In this document: positions 24,455 to 33,454 of the stretch, one piece after another
Numbering within the stretch: position 1 is the stretch's first letter
Layout: the number at the start of each line of letters is the position of its first letter
NCBI RefSeq assembly: GCF_036625275.1
Contig: NZ_JAZKUD010000004.1
Coordinates: 1 to 64,000, forward strand
DNA: 64,000 bases
Reading direction: 5' to 3'
Origin: Accumulibacter sp036625275
GTDB taxonomy: Bacteria; Pseudomonadota; Gammaproteobacteria; Burkholderiales; Rhodocyclaceae
The notes under the pieces: model-generated
Databases searched by the model: none
Told to the model about the DNA's origin: nothing
Seen by the model: the letters and a program-made list of their open reading frames with translations, nothing else
Made by a program: the position numbers and the translations under genes

Positions 24455-25957
24455 ATGATGAATAAAATCAATCTACTTTTTGCGAAAAATGTGATCGGGA
24501 GAAAAGCGGCAGAGCAGGAATTGTCGTTTCTGATGTGGGTCGAGAATCTCGCGTTCGACAAACATGTCGATGTTGCCTGGGCCGGTGAAGACGGCGTCTG
24601 GCATACCCTGGCGGCGACGTATCACAGCCGCATCGATCAGGACAGGGAGTGCTGGTTTGCCCGCGCCACGTTCTCGCTGGCCACCGCTGCACCGCTCCCC
24701 GGAAATGTCGAGTTTGCCTTGCGCTATCGCGTCCTGGGCAAGGAATACTGGGATAACCATCACGGCAGCAACCATGCCATTCAGGCCGATTCGGGAATCC
24801 TGGTGGCGGATCGGCACCCGCTTCTGAACGTCGGCCACGAGCGCAGTCTGGCCGATGGCCAAAGCTTCCTGCCGGTTGTCGTGGCGACGGAAAAGAGTCT
24901 GCAAGCCAAGAGCGTCACGGTGCATTGGACTGCCGACGATTGGCAGAGCACGCACAAGGTGCCCTGCCGATACCTGAGCAAGTACTGGGACCGGGAGTTT
25001 CTCAGCAATGCGAGAAATCCCAATCAATACGGCTGCCAGATCTGGAATGCCATGCTGAAGGTGGACGACGCCTGGCGGGTTCAATACCGGCTTTCCTGCG
25101 CAACCCGCCAGCGCGTCTTCTGGGACGACAACTTCGGCCAGAACTACACCGTCCAGCGCCTGCCGCTCAAGGTGCTGATCCTGAACCTGCATTGCCGGCA
25201 GGAAGAGAACCAGGATGACAAGCTTTCGCAAATCGCCAAGGCGATTGGCTCCCTCGATGTCGACATCGTCTGTCTGCAGGAAGTGGCGGAACTCTGGAAT
25301 GACGGCGAGGGCGACTGGGAAACGAATACGGCGAGGATCATCAACGAACGCCTCGTCTCCCCTTATCATCTGGTGACCGACTGGTCGCATCTGGGCTTCG
25401 GGCGTTATCGCGAGGGGGTGGCCATCCTCAGCCGGTATCCGGTCGAGAAACATGCTGCGAAATATGTCTCGGCGAGTTCCGACCCCTACAGCATTCACTC
25501 CAGAAAGGTCGTCATGGCCCAGGTCAGGGTGCCGTATTTCGGTTTGCTGAACGTCTTCTCCTCGCACCTGAGCTGGTGGGAGGACGGCTTCGCGGAGCAG
25601 TTCGACAACCTGCGGCAGTGGGCCAGCGATGAACACAGCAACGAGCTGACGGCGACGATGCTGTGCGGGGATTTCAACATCAAGGCCGGTTCCAGGGGCT
25701 ATCAATTCGTTGTCGATTCAAACGAATACGCTGACCAGTATCTGTCGGCCAACTCGCCGCAGATTTTCCGCAAGGTTTTCGAAGTCAGGGAGTCGGCCTG
25801 GGAAAGGGCGCTGGAAGACGATCATCGAATCGATTATGTCTTTCTTCGCAAAGGAAGCCGCCTGCGCGCAATCTCGGGTCAGACCGTGTTCACCGATCAG
25901 GATTATGGACGAGTGTCCGATCATTTTGGCTACCTGGTGACATTCGAGCCGATCTGA
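24455..25957 (+). CDS. Double CBM21-like domain plus endonuclease/exonuclease/phosphatase (EEP) domain protein
   Basis: 500 residues. Residues about 22-115 read like a CBM21 glycogen/starch-binding domain: WVENLAFDKHVDVAWAGEDG, then NVEFALRYRV and EYWDNHHGSNH, the WDN..G.NY hallmark. Residues 130-240 repeat the theme (SVTVHWTADDWQST, RVFWDDNFGQNY). The C-terminal 255 residues are an EEP domain with all catalytic motifs: VCLQEV, FSSHLSWW, LCGDFN, DHRIDYVF and VSDHFG. EEP enzymes hydrolyse phosphodiesters of DNA, RNA, sphingomyelin or inositol lipids. There is no signal peptide, so a cytoplasmic, possibly glycogen-granule, location is inferred. CBM21 is chiefly a eukaryotic domain, so this layout is unusual. 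A PLD-like gene follows 85 bases downstream. Confidence 0.8.
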   Translation: MMNKINLLFAKNVIGRKAAEQELSFLMWVENLAFDKHVDVAWAGEDGVWHTLAATYHSRIDQDRECWFARATFSLATAAPLPGNVEFALRYRVLGKEYWDNHHGSNHAIQADSGILVADRHPLLNVGHERSLADGQSFLPVVVATEKSLQAKSVTVHWTADDWQSTHKVPCRYLSKYWDREFLSNARNPNQYGCQIWNAMLKVDDAWRVQYRLSCATRQRVFWDDNFGQNYTVQRLPLKVLILNLHCRQEENQDDKLSQIAKAIGSLDVDIVCLQEVAELWNDGEGDWETNTARIINERLVSPYHLVTDWSHLGFGRYREGVAILSRYPVEKHAAKYVSASSDPYSIHSRKVVMAQVRVPYFGLLNVFSSHLSWWEDGFAEQFDNLRQWASDEHSNELTATMLCGDFNIKAGSRGYQFVVDSNEYADQYLSANSPQIFRKVFEVRESAWERALEDDHRIDYVFLRKGSRLRAISGQTVFTDQDYGRVSDHFGYLVTFEPI

Positions 25958-26042
25958 GCTGCGGGCGCGACAAAGTCGTTTGCCCGCCACGGATTCCGGT
26001 GAGCAGACATTCAACAGCAGAGGGCCGTTCGGTCTCGATATC

Positions 26043-27638
26043 ATGAAAACAGCAGAGCAATACGCGGTACCCGTACATGGCAATCTGGGGGGAAGCTTCG
26101 TTCGGGTTAACGACTTCAACGAGAAATTCTATCTGCGTTGGGGAAAAATCGGTTTCGACGTGTACTTCGGTACCCAGGTGAATGTAAAAGTCATTCTCAG
26201 GGTCTATCGGAATAATCATATTTGCGAAACCTATATTGTCGATACCGATCCCTACGATATTCAGTGGAACCACCACAAGCGGCGCACCCGTGATTTCTAT
26301 ATCCATCCCTCGTCCAGCAGTTTCGGGCCTGCCAACTGCGTCAAGTTTGCCTTTGTGGTGCACCTCGACGAGCACTCGATTGCCTCGCAATTCGAGTACA
26401 TTTTCATGGATTGGCCGCAATTGCGCGAGGAGCCGCCGCAATATCGAAGAATTACCCCGGAATGGGCGACCCATAACCCCTATCGGACGCATGAGGTGAA
26501 TGCCTGGCAGTTGCAGTGCGATGTGGACTGGTACAACCACCACTTCGAAGCATTGCACCTGATTCCCAAGTTCACCAAGGGCCAGCAGTATCACCCGTAC
26601 CATCCCAAACGCTTCATTCACGATCACATCGACAAGGTCATTCGCAGCAAGCACGCTCACCCCAATCGGTTCTGCACCATCAAGGTCAGCGTCGACTGCA
26701 TCGATGACCACGACTTCACCTGCCACCTGGTGCACGCCAGTGAAAACGGCGTCTGTGTGCAGTGCATCGTCGACTGGCGGAAAATGACGCTCACCAACAG
26801 TCCGAACTATGCGCGCCTGAAGCGCGCCGGCATCGAACTGGTGGGTGTTTTCTGCACGCCGCACCATCATCTGATCGAGGTCGATCCCGACATGCATACC
26901 AAGTTCGTCATCTTCAACGATGAGGATTGCATCCTGGGTTCGTTCAACATTACCTTCGATCGCTGGTGGGCGAATTGGGAATCGGGGATGACCTTTCATT
27001 CGAAAGGCGTCTGTCGTCTGCTCGACAACATCTTCCAGAGCGAACGTGGCGGCGTCATTCAACGATATGGCATCGACCCGCTCAGCCATTTCAACCTGCT
27101 CTATACCTATGGTCGACACGCGCTGCTCAACGGCAAGCATTACCTTCCGCATCACGCCATCCTGACCGAGATTCACCGTGCCAGGCACTCGATCAAACTG
27201 ACGCTGTTCCTGATTGGCAACCTCCTGGGCGAGCATGGCGACAGCGTCATCGATGCGCTGATCAACGCCAAACACCGTGGTGTGCATGTGCATGTCCTGC
27301 TCAACGGGCATCTCGCACGGCAGGGCAAGGTGGGTGTCGAGCGTTCGATGCACGATGAGCTGAATCGCCCGCTCCTGCCGGCAGCGCAGGGATTGAGGAC
27401 GGCCGGGATTGCGGTCGGCCTGGTGTATGGCCAGGATGATCACCCGGTGCCGTATTCGCCGATCCACTCCAAGTACTGCATCATCGACGAAGTAACGGTC
27501 ATCGAAGGCAGTTTCAACTGGTACAACACGTCGGTGTTTTCCCATGACCTGACGGTCGTGGCGACCCATCGCGAAATGGCGAAAGCGTACCTGTACGAGT
27601 TTGAGCAGATCCAGCGCGTTTTCCGGATCTATTACTGA
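26043..27638 (+). CDS. Phospholipase D-like (double HKD) phosphodiesterase with novel N-terminal domain
   Basis: 531 residues from the ATG at 26043; an upstream in-frame TTG at 25980 would add 21 residues without a clear ribosome site. Two HxKxxxxD-type motifs are present: HTKFVIFND at 285 and HSKYCIID at 475, each followed by GSFN, so the bilobed PLD active site is complete. The first 150 residues form a beta-rich, Trp/Tyr/His-rich domain (NEKFYLRWGKIGFDVYFG) that I do not recognise. It might be a distant carbohydrate-binding module like those of its neighbour. No signal peptide is seen. PLD-like proteins cut phospholipids or nucleic acids. The pairing with an EEP protein suggests two phosphodiesterases acting on one target. 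Confidence 0.82.
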   Translation: MKTAEQYAVPVHGNLGGSFVRVNDFNEKFYLRWGKIGFDVYFGTQVNVKVILRVYRNNHICETYIVDTDPYDIQWNHHKRRTRDFYIHPSSSSFGPANCVKFAFVVHLDEHSIASQFEYIFMDWPQLREEPPQYRRITPEWATHNPYRTHEVNAWQLQCDVDWYNHHFEALHLIPKFTKGQQYHPYHPKRFIHDHIDKVIRSKHAHPNRFCTIKVSVDCIDDHDFTCHLVHASENGVCVQCIVDWRKMTLTNSPNYARLKRAGIELVGVFCTPHHHLIEVDPDMHTKFVIFNDEDCILGSFNITFDRWWANWESGMTFHSKGVCRLLDNIFQSERGGVIQRYGIDPLSHFNLLYTYGRHALLNGKHYLPHHAILTEIHRARHSIKLTLFLIGNLLGEHGDSVIDALINAKHRGVHVHVLLNGHLARQGKVGVERSMHDELNRPLLPAAQGLRTAGIAVGLVYGQDDHPVPYSPIHSKYCIIDEVTVIEGSFNWYNTSVFSHDLTVVATHREMAKAYLYEFEQIQRVFRIYY

Positions 27639-27729
27639 AACTGAAAGCCAGCGATTCGGCTGCGCGACGGTTGGCCCAAACCCTTTGCCGGCCACCACGA
27701 CATGATGCACAACGTGACCCAAAATCCTC

Positions 27730-27758
27730 TTGACAACAGACGATTGACTCTGCTAACG
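27730..27758 (+). promoter_or_regulatory. Candidate sigma-70 promoter upstream of pgk
   Basis: TTGACA at 27730-27735 is a perfect -35 box. A 17-base spacer leads to a poor -10 (CTAACG). It lies 204 bases before pgk in the 323-base gap 27639-27961, where I see no gene. Confidence 0.35.
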
Positions 27759-27961
27759 GCGCCAAGGATACTTCGTCTACGCGTCTGAAACGCCTTGGCG
27801 CAGAGGGCATTTGCGCAAACGCAGTGGCGTAAAAGGGGGGCTGTTCGCGAATCGTTCCGCCGACCGATACCCTGCCGCTGCTGTCCCTGCTTCGCTTTCA
27901 TCCCATTCCATCCCGGCCTTTTTTCAGCCTTTTTCAACACCCTCTCACTATCGAGGAAATC

Positions 27962-29218
27962 ATGTCCAAACTGTTCATCGAAGATCTCGCCCTCGAAGGC
28001 AAGCGCGCGCTGATTCGCGTCGATTTCAACGTCCCTCAGGACAAGACCACCGGCGCCATTACCAACACCAAGCGGATCGAGGCCGCCTTGCCGACGATCA
28101 AATATGCCCTGGACCACGGCGCTGCCGTCATTCTCATGTCCCACCTCGGCCGTCCCGATGGCAAGGCCATGCCGGAATACAGTCTGGCCCCGGTGGCGAC
28201 CGCGCTCGCGGGTCTGATCGGACGCCCGGTACGGTTCCTGGCCGATTGCGTCGGGCCGGAAGTCGAAGCCGCCTGCGCCACGATCAAGCCCGGCGAAGTC
28301 ATCCTGCTTGAAAACCTTCGCTTTCACCTTGAGGAAGAGGGCAAGGGCACGGTCACCAGCGCCGACGGCTCGGTTGCCAAGGTCAAGGCCAATCCGGAAG
28401 ATGTCAAGGCCTTCCGCGCTTCGCTGACCCGGCTCGCCGACGTCTACATCAACGATGCCTTTGGCACGGCGCACCGCGACCACTCGTCGATGACCGGCGT
28501 GCAACTGCCCGAGCGCGCTGCCGGCTACCTGATGAACAAGGAGCTGGCGGCCTTCTCGGCCGTGCTCGAATCGCCGCAACGGCCGCTGCTGGCGATCCTC
28601 GGCGGCGCCAAGGTCGCCGACAAGATCCAGTTGATCAACAATCTGCTCGACAAGGCCGACCAGATCATCATCGGTGGCGGCATGGCCTTCACCTTCAAGA
28701 AAGTCCTCTCGGGAATGCCGATCGGCAACTCGCTGTACGACGAAGAGGGCGCCAAGCTGGTCCCGGACCTGATGAAGAAGGCCGAGGAGAAGGGCAAGCA
28801 GATCCTGTTGCCGGTCGACTTCGTGATCGCCGACAAGTTTGATGCTGGCGCCAACACCGGCACCGCCAACGATGTCGATGGCGTACCCGACGGCTGGTTG
28901 GGGCTCGACTGCGGGCCGCAATCGACGAAGATCTTCACTGCAGCGATCCTGAAGGCCAAGACCATCATCTGGAACGGCCCGGCCGGCGTTTTCGAATTCG
29001 AGAAGTTCGAAGCCGGCACCAGGGCGATGGCTGACGCGGTCGTCCAGGCCACCGTTGCCGGTGCGATCACCGTCATCGGCGGCGGCGACACCGCTACCGC
29101 TGCTAAGAAATACGGCGCCGACAAGAAGGTCACGCACAGTTCGACCGGTGGCGGCGCTTCGCTTGAATACCTGGAAGGCAAGGTCCTGCCGGGCGTTGCT
29201 GCCCTTTCCGAAAAGTAA
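27962..29218 (+). CDS. pgk: Phosphoglycerate kinase
   Basis: 418 residues, about 20 more than usual because of an insert near LEEEGKGTVTSADGSVAKVK. Signatures present: RVDFNVPQD, SHLGRPDGK, LENLRFHLEEEG, DAFGTAHRDHSS, GGAKVADKIQLI, WNGPAGVFEFEKF and VIGGGDTATA. It moves phosphate from 1,3-bisphosphoglycerate to ADP in glycolysis. An AGGAA ribosome site precedes the ATG. It is followed by tpiA after 77 bases, as a probable glycolytic unit. Confidence 0.98.
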   Translation: MSKLFIEDLALEGKRALIRVDFNVPQDKTTGAITNTKRIEAALPTIKYALDHGAAVILMSHLGRPDGKAMPEYSLAPVATALAGLIGRPVRFLADCVGPEVEAACATIKPGEVILLENLRFHLEEEGKGTVTSADGSVAKVKANPEDVKAFRASLTRLADVYINDAFGTAHRDHSSMTGVQLPERAAGYLMNKELAAFSAVLESPQRPLLAILGGAKVADKIQLINNLLDKADQIIIGGGMAFTFKKVLSGMPIGNSLYDEEGAKLVPDLMKKAEEKGKQILLPVDFVIADKFDAGANTGTANDVDGVPDGWLGLDCGPQSTKIFTAAILKAKTIIWNGPAGVFEFEKFEAGTRAMADAVVQATVAGAITVIGGGDTATAAKKYGADKKVTHSSTGGGASLEYLEGKVLPGVAALSEK

Positions 29219-29226
29219 GGCTGCCG

Positions 29227-29246
29227 GCGACCCCGCTCGGGGTCGC
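29227..29246 (+). terminator. Stem-loop between pgk and tpiA
   Basis: GCGACCCC and GGGGTCGC form a perfect 8-bp stem around GCTC, directly after the pgk stop. No U-run follows, so it is more likely an mRNA-stabilising or attenuating hairpin than a full terminator. Confidence 0.5.
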
Positions 29247-29295
29247 TGCCTGTCAAGCCATCCTGCAATATCACATCGTCACATCGAGGAATACC

Positions 29296-30063
29296 ATGCG
29301 CAAGATCGTTATCGCCGGCAACTGGAAAATGAACAAAACCGTCGTCGAGTCAGTGAAGCTCGCCGCCGACGTCGTCGCCGCTGCCAAGGACATCAGGAAT
29401 GTCGTCGTCGCCATTGCCCCGACCTACCTGGCTCTCGCCAAGGTGGCCGAGGTGGTCAAGGGAAGCAATGTCAAGCTGGCGGCGCAGGACGTGCACTGGG
29501 AAAACCAGGGCGCCTTCACCGGCAAGGTCAGCGCCGACATGCTCAAGGAAATCGGCGTCGATTTCGTGATCATCGGTCACTCCGAGCAGCGCAGCTACTT
29601 CGGCGAGACCGATGAAACCGTCAACAAGAAGGTCAGGAAGGTCCAGTCACTCGACATGACGCCGATCATCTGCATTGGCGAGACGCTCGCCGAGCGGCAG
29701 GGCGGCCAGCTCGAGAGCGTTCTCACCACGCAGGTCAATGGCGCCTACGCGGGTCTTTCCGCCGACGACGCCCTGCGCACGGTCATCGCCTACGAACCGG
29801 TCTGGGCGATCGGCACCGGTGTCACCGCCAGCGATGACGAGGCGCAGCAGGCCCACGCCTTTGTTCGCGGCCTGCTGGCGCAACGTTATGGCGAGAACGT
29901 CGCCGAGTCGATCTCGATCCAGTACGGGGGTTCGATGAAGCCCGAGAATGCCGCCGGCCTGCTGGCCCAGAAGGACATCGACGGAGGCCTGATCGGCGGT
30001 GCGGCGCTGAAGGCGGACAGCTTCCTCGGCATCATCACGCCGGGCGAGTCGATCAGCCAGTAG
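29296..30063 (+). CDS. tpiA: Triosephosphate isomerase
   Basis: 255 residues. It shows AGNWKMNKT (substrate lysine), VIIGHSEQR (catalytic His), AYEPVWAIGTG (catalytic Glu and the mobile loop) and IQYGGSMKPENAAGLL, with GGLIGGAALKADSFL at the phosphate site. It interconverts dihydroxyacetone phosphate and glyceraldehyde 3-phosphate. A GAGGAA site lies before the ATG. It follows pgk in the same direction with a short gap. Confidence 0.98.
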   Translation: MRKIVIAGNWKMNKTVVESVKLAADVVAAAKDIRNVVVAIAPTYLALAKVAEVVKGSNVKLAAQDVHWENQGAFTGKVSADMLKEIGVDFVIIGHSEQRSYFGETDETVNKKVRKVQSLDMTPIICIGETLAERQGGQLESVLTTQVNGAYAGLSADDALRTVIAYEPVWAIGTGVTASDDEAQQAHAFVRGLLAQRYGENVAESISIQYGGSMKPENAAGLLAQKDIDGGLIGGAALKADSFLGIITPGESISQ

Positions 30064-30092
30064 TCCCGGCAAGCAGTCCCGGCAAGCAGTCC
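30063..30092 (+). repeat. Short tandem repeat of 13 bases
   Basis: AGTCCCGGCAAGC recurs twice with a third partial unit directly after the tpiA stop. Its purpose is unknown; it may reflect slippage. Confidence 0.6.
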
Positions 30093-30182
30093 TGTTGCCG
30101 GCGCGGCTGCGCAGCGGCCCCGCTGGCAATCGGTTGGTTGAAAGCGTTTCCGTCATCGAGATGATGCGGGCTGGCACGGTAC

Positions 30183-30303
30183 CAACGGTCATGATTTTTC
30201 CAGCCACCCCCGATCATGAAAGTCATGACCGTTTCCCTCTCCCCCGGCCCCTCCCCCGCAAGAGGGGAGGGGAGATTCGTGAGTCGCATACGCGACTTTC
30301 ACC
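30183..30303 (-). repeat. Dispersed intergenic hairpin element, copy B (inverted)
   Basis: Opposite orientation to copy A. The hairpin arms (CCAACGGTCATGATT and AAAGTCATGACCGTTT) come first, then the CCCCTCCCCCGCAAGAGGGG arm, then GTGAGTCGCATACGCGAC. It lies in the 352-base gap after tpiA (30064-30415), which otherwise holds no gene. Confidence 0.85.
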
Positions 30304-30415
30304 TTAACCCGATTGACCCTCTGACGCCACTGGGCGGGTGCAATACCGCAGAACGGGGCGGGCTGATACCATACCCGTCCATGGGTGTCCGGACGTGTGC
30401 TGGAAGAGGGAGAGG

Positions 30416-31693
30416 ATGATGAGACGCGCTGTTACCGAGCGGGTGATGCTCTGGCCGATCGTATGGTCACTGGCGCTGGGCAGCGGCGGGGCTTTCGGGC
30501 AGGACCTGCCGCCGTCGCCGGGCGCTGCAGCCAGAGTCGCGACGCCTGCAGCCAGTCAGTCTTTCCGACGCATCATCGGGGATGCCGCCATGCTGGCCGG
30601 CGGCCTGTCGGTGCAACTCAACAAGACCTTCCATCGCGAAGGCGAAGTGATGGTGGTCAGCATCGATATTCCGCGCGCAGGCTACCTCAACGTGCTCAGC
30701 GTCGGCCCCGACGATGTGCCGACCGTGCTGTTTCCGAACCGGCATCACCCTGACAATCGCGTTTCCGCCGGGTCACTGACGATTCCGAACGCGCAGATGA
30801 AGTTCGAGCTGAAAGCAATGCCGCCCGACGGCGCGACGCTGGTGGCGGCTTTTCTGAGCAGGGAACCGCTTGACTTCTACCAGAATGGGGACGGCGAGCG
30901 CGATGGCGAGGGCACGATGCAGGAGCCGTTCGCCCGGCTTTCCATCGCCAGCCGCAACCAGCTCAGGCAATTGGCGGGGAAGAGCTTTGCGGTGCTGCCG
31001 CGCGCCGCGCCACTGCTCGGCGGCACGGCGTACGGAGGGGTCTGCGCGGCCAGCGGGGTTTGTGACGCAGCAAGCGCGCCAGCCGGAATCAGCGGTTCCG
31101 AAGACCGTCTGACGCCGGGGGTCCTGCTCGAGTCCAGAGACGGAGTGAGCCTGCCCAAGGGCATCAAGCCGCGCCCGATTTATGATAAGGGCGTTCGCCT
31201 GACCAAGATCTCGGAAGGCTTCACGCCGCGCTTGTACAACGATGCCACAAACTATTGCAGCATTGCCTACGGTCATCTGGTCAAAAAAGCGCCCTGCGAT
31301 GGCAAGGAACCCCCCGAGTTCCTGCGCGGTCTGGGCGAGTCGCGAGGCGATTCGCTGCTGCTCCAGGACCTGCGGCGGGCACAGCTCGCGGTGATGGGTC
31401 TGGTGACCACGGCGCTCAGCGACGGGCAGTATGCCGCGCTGTGTGATTTCACCTACAACGTGGGCGTCGGCAATCTGCAGAAATCGACGCTGCTGAAGGT
31501 GGTCAATGCGGGCGAGCATGAGCGCGTGCCGTTCCAGCTCCGGCGCTGGATCAAGGTCAACGGCAAGGAATCTGCTGCGCTGAAGACGCGTCGAGAACGC
31601 GAGATTCAGTTGTACTTCGAAAGCAGTTCGATTCCCAGGACTCCGCCTGCCGACGAGGATTTGAGCGTGCTCGACATCCGGATCGGGGAATAG
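30416..31693 (+). CDS. Secreted DUF4384 plus phage-type lysozyme (GH24) fusion
   Basis: 425 residues from the ATG at 30416, preceded by GAGGGAGAGG. A signal peptide (MLWPIVWSLALGSGGAFG) leads into a DUF4384-type domain (NKTFHREGEVMVVSIDIPRA...GYLNVLSVGPDDVPTVLFPN). The C-terminal 150 residues resemble T4/P21-type lysozymes: KISEGFTPRLYND with the catalytic Glu, YCSIAYGHLV, DGQYAALCDFTYNVGVGNL and the RRWIKVNGKESAALKTRRERE core. It should cut peptidoglycan in the periplasm. There are no phage genes around it, so it is not a prophage lysis gene. DUF4384 may bind a partner or the envelope. The fusion is unusual and its role is unknown. Confidence 0.82.
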   Translation: MMRRAVTERVMLWPIVWSLALGSGGAFGQDLPPSPGAAARVATPAASQSFRRIIGDAAMLAGGLSVQLNKTFHREGEVMVVSIDIPRAGYLNVLSVGPDDVPTVLFPNRHHPDNRVSAGSLTIPNAQMKFELKAMPPDGATLVAAFLSREPLDFYQNGDGERDGEGTMQEPFARLSIASRNQLRQLAGKSFAVLPRAAPLLGGTAYGGVCAASGVCDAASAPAGISGSEDRLTPGVLLESRDGVSLPKGIKPRPIYDKGVRLTKISEGFTPRLYNDATNYCSIAYGHLVKKAPCDGKEPPEFLRGLGESRGDSLLLQDLRRAQLAVMGLVTTALSDGQYAALCDFTYNVGVGNLQKSTLLKVVNAGEHERVPFQLRRWIKVNGKESAALKTRREREIQLYFESSSIPRTPPADEDLSVLDIRIGE

Positions 31694-31762
31694 GTGTCAG
31701 ATATGGTGTCAGATATGGCGTCAGATATTTCGGCCTGCTCGCGACGATTTCTTCACGACCCC

Positions 31763-33181
31763 TTAACCCACGATCAAGCCGCCGAGGCGCCGCACGGCGT
31801 CCTCGACTTCGGGCGTATGCGGGTTGCCGCAGTTGAGCCGCAGACAGTTGCGGTACATGCCGCTGGCCGAAAAGAGTTCGCCCGGGACATAAGCGACGCC
31901 GGCGGCGATGGCGCGATCATAGAGCGCGGTGGTGTCCACCCCTTCGGGCAGTTCGACCCATAACACAAAACCGCCCTGTGGTCTGGTGATGCGCGTGGCG
32001 GCCGGGAAGTGCCGGGCCACCGACGCGCGCATGGCGTCCACCTGGCGCTCGTAGGTGCGTCGCAGTCCGCGCATGTGGCGCGCGTAGGCACCCGATTCGA
32101 GGTACTCCGCGAGGACCTGCTGGGTGACCGGATTGGTGCCGCCGCTGGTGATCGTCTTGTGCAGGGCGATTTGCGCCCGGTAGCGGCCGGCGGCCACGAA
32201 ACCGATACGCAAGGCGGGCGACAGACATTTGGAAAAAGACGAACAGAGCATCACATTGTCGCCCTTGTCGAAAGCCTTGATCGGCCACGGGCGCTCGCCG
32301 CTGAAATGCAGATCGCCGTAGATGTCGTCCTCGATCACCGCCACACCGCGTTCGGCCGTCAGCTTGGCCAGCCGGCGTTTGTGTTCGTCGGGCATGATGC
32401 TGCCGAGCGGGTTACTGGCGTTGGGCACCAGCAGGCAGGCAGCCACCCGGCTTTCGCGGGTGGCCAGGTCAAGCGCCTCGATCGACAGGCCGGTGCGCGG
32501 ATCGGTGGGAATTTCCAGCGCCTTGAGTCCCATCACTTCGAGGAGTTGCAACATCAGGTGATAAGTCGGGGATTCGACCGCCACGGTGTCGCCAGGCCGG
32601 GTCACCGCGCGCAGGCAGAGTCCCAGGGACTCGGTGCAGGAATTGGTGATCACGAATTCGTTGGCCGCCAGTGGCCCGGCCCAGCCGACTGAGCGCAGCA
32701 CGAGTTGGCGAACCAGCGCCGGCTCGTCGGTATTGATGTGGCTGGGGCCTGCGAGCAGTTGCGGATGGCGCCGCACGACGCCGCCGTAAAGTCGCTGCAG
32801 TGCAGCCAGTGGCAACAAGGCGGATGCCGGCTCGGCCGCGCCCAGCGGTGCGACGCCGGGCTGCATGCCGGTTTGCACGACGCGCATCAGACGCTGGCTG
32901 ACATCGACCGGCACCGGCGCGTCAGGAGTCGAACGGGCGTTTGGCTGGGCGCGCGGTGCTGTCGCATGGCGAACGAAGTATCCGGACTGCGGCCTGGCTT
33001 CGACGAGTCCGCGGTCCTCCAGTTGATGGAGCGCCTGCAGTACCGTTGAAACCGAAAGCCGCCGCTCGCGCGACAGGCGCCGCACCGATGGCAGGCGTTC
33101 GCCTGGCCGCAGGTTGCCGGCGACGATGATGCTCCCCAGATCCTCCGCCAGACGTTCGTAACGCAAAAGCTCGTTTTCCAT
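31763..33181 (-). CDS. MocR/PdxR-type regulator (GntR HTH plus aminotransferase domain)
   Basis: 472 residues. The N-terminal GntR winged helix (YERLAEDLGSIIVAGNLRPG, RLSVSTVLQALHQLEDRGLV) is joined to a class I aminotransferase fold with Lys318 (FSKCLSPALRIGF) placed to bind pyridoxal phosphate. The fold contains NSCTESLGLCLRAV and VIEDDIYGDL. Such proteins are transcription factors that sense PLP or an amino compound. It is divergent from a DUF2917 gene across a 273-base region rich in TACAATT-like repeats, so that gene is the likely target as well as itself. Confidence 0.92.
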   Translation of the reverse strand: MENELLRYERLAEDLGSIIVAGNLRPGERLPSVRRLSRERRLSVSTVLQALHQLEDRGLVEARPQSGYFVRHATAPRAQPNARSTPDAPVPVDVSQRLMRVVQTGMQPGVAPLGAAEPASALLPLAALQRLYGGVVRRHPQLLAGPSHINTDEPALVRQLVLRSVGWAGPLAANEFVITNSCTESLGLCLRAVTRPGDTVAVESPTYHLMLQLLEVMGLKALEIPTDPRTGLSIEALDLATRESRVAACLLVPNASNPLGSIMPDEHKRRLAKLTAERGVAVIEDDIYGDLHFSGERPWPIKAFDKGDNVMLCSSFSKCLSPALRIGFVAAGRYRAQIALHKTITSGGTNPVTQQVLAEYLESGAYARHMRGLRRTYERQVDAMRASVARHFPAATRITRPQGGFVLWVELPEGVDTTALYDRAIAAGVAYVPGELFSASGMYRNCLRLNCGNPHTPEVEDAVRRLGGLIVG

Positions 33182-33189
33182 ATTTAATG

Positions 33190-33308
33190 TGAAGGTCGCG
33201 TCAGCGACTCATCAATTTCCCCTCCCCACTTGCGGGGGAGGGGTTGGGGGAGAGGAAAACGGTCATCACTGGCATGATCGGGTGTGCTTGGAAAAGTCAT
33301 GACCGTTG
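33190..33308 (+). repeat. Dispersed intergenic hairpin element, copy C
   Basis: Same order as copy A: GGTCGCGTCAGCGACTC, a CCCCTCCCCACTTGCGGGGG arm, and the AACGGTCATCACTGG / AAAAGTCATGACCGTT hairpin. It begins 8 bases upstream of the MocR start codon. Confidence 0.85.
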
Positions 33309-33317
33309 GCATCACCA

Positions 33318-33402
33318 GTACAGTTGTCCGATACAATGACCGGTACAATTGAAAAAATTACGAACTGTGCTGGTTACAATTTTCATTTCTTGTAACTGTA
33401 TC
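33318..33402. promoter_or_regulatory. Candidate MocR operator and promoter region
   Basis: Four spaced copies of a TACAATT-like word lie at 33319 (TACAGTTG), 33332 (TACAATGA), 33344 (TACAATTG) and 33375 (TACAATTT). In addition, GTTACAA at 33373-33379 and TTGTAAC at 33390-33396 form a perfect inverted repeat with a 10-base spacer. GntR/MocR factors commonly bind such repeated half-sites. A weak -10 (TGTATC, 33397) would place the DUF2917 promoter under this site. Confidence 0.5.
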
Positions 33403-33454
33403 ACAAATGCCGAATGCTCTACACTGTGTTTCGTCAACACAAGGAGAGACTGCC

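Noticed and set aside
25890..27722. A 610-codon open frame antisense to the PLD-like gene
   Set aside because: The plus strand has both HKD motifs in frame; the antisense translation shows nothing recognisable.
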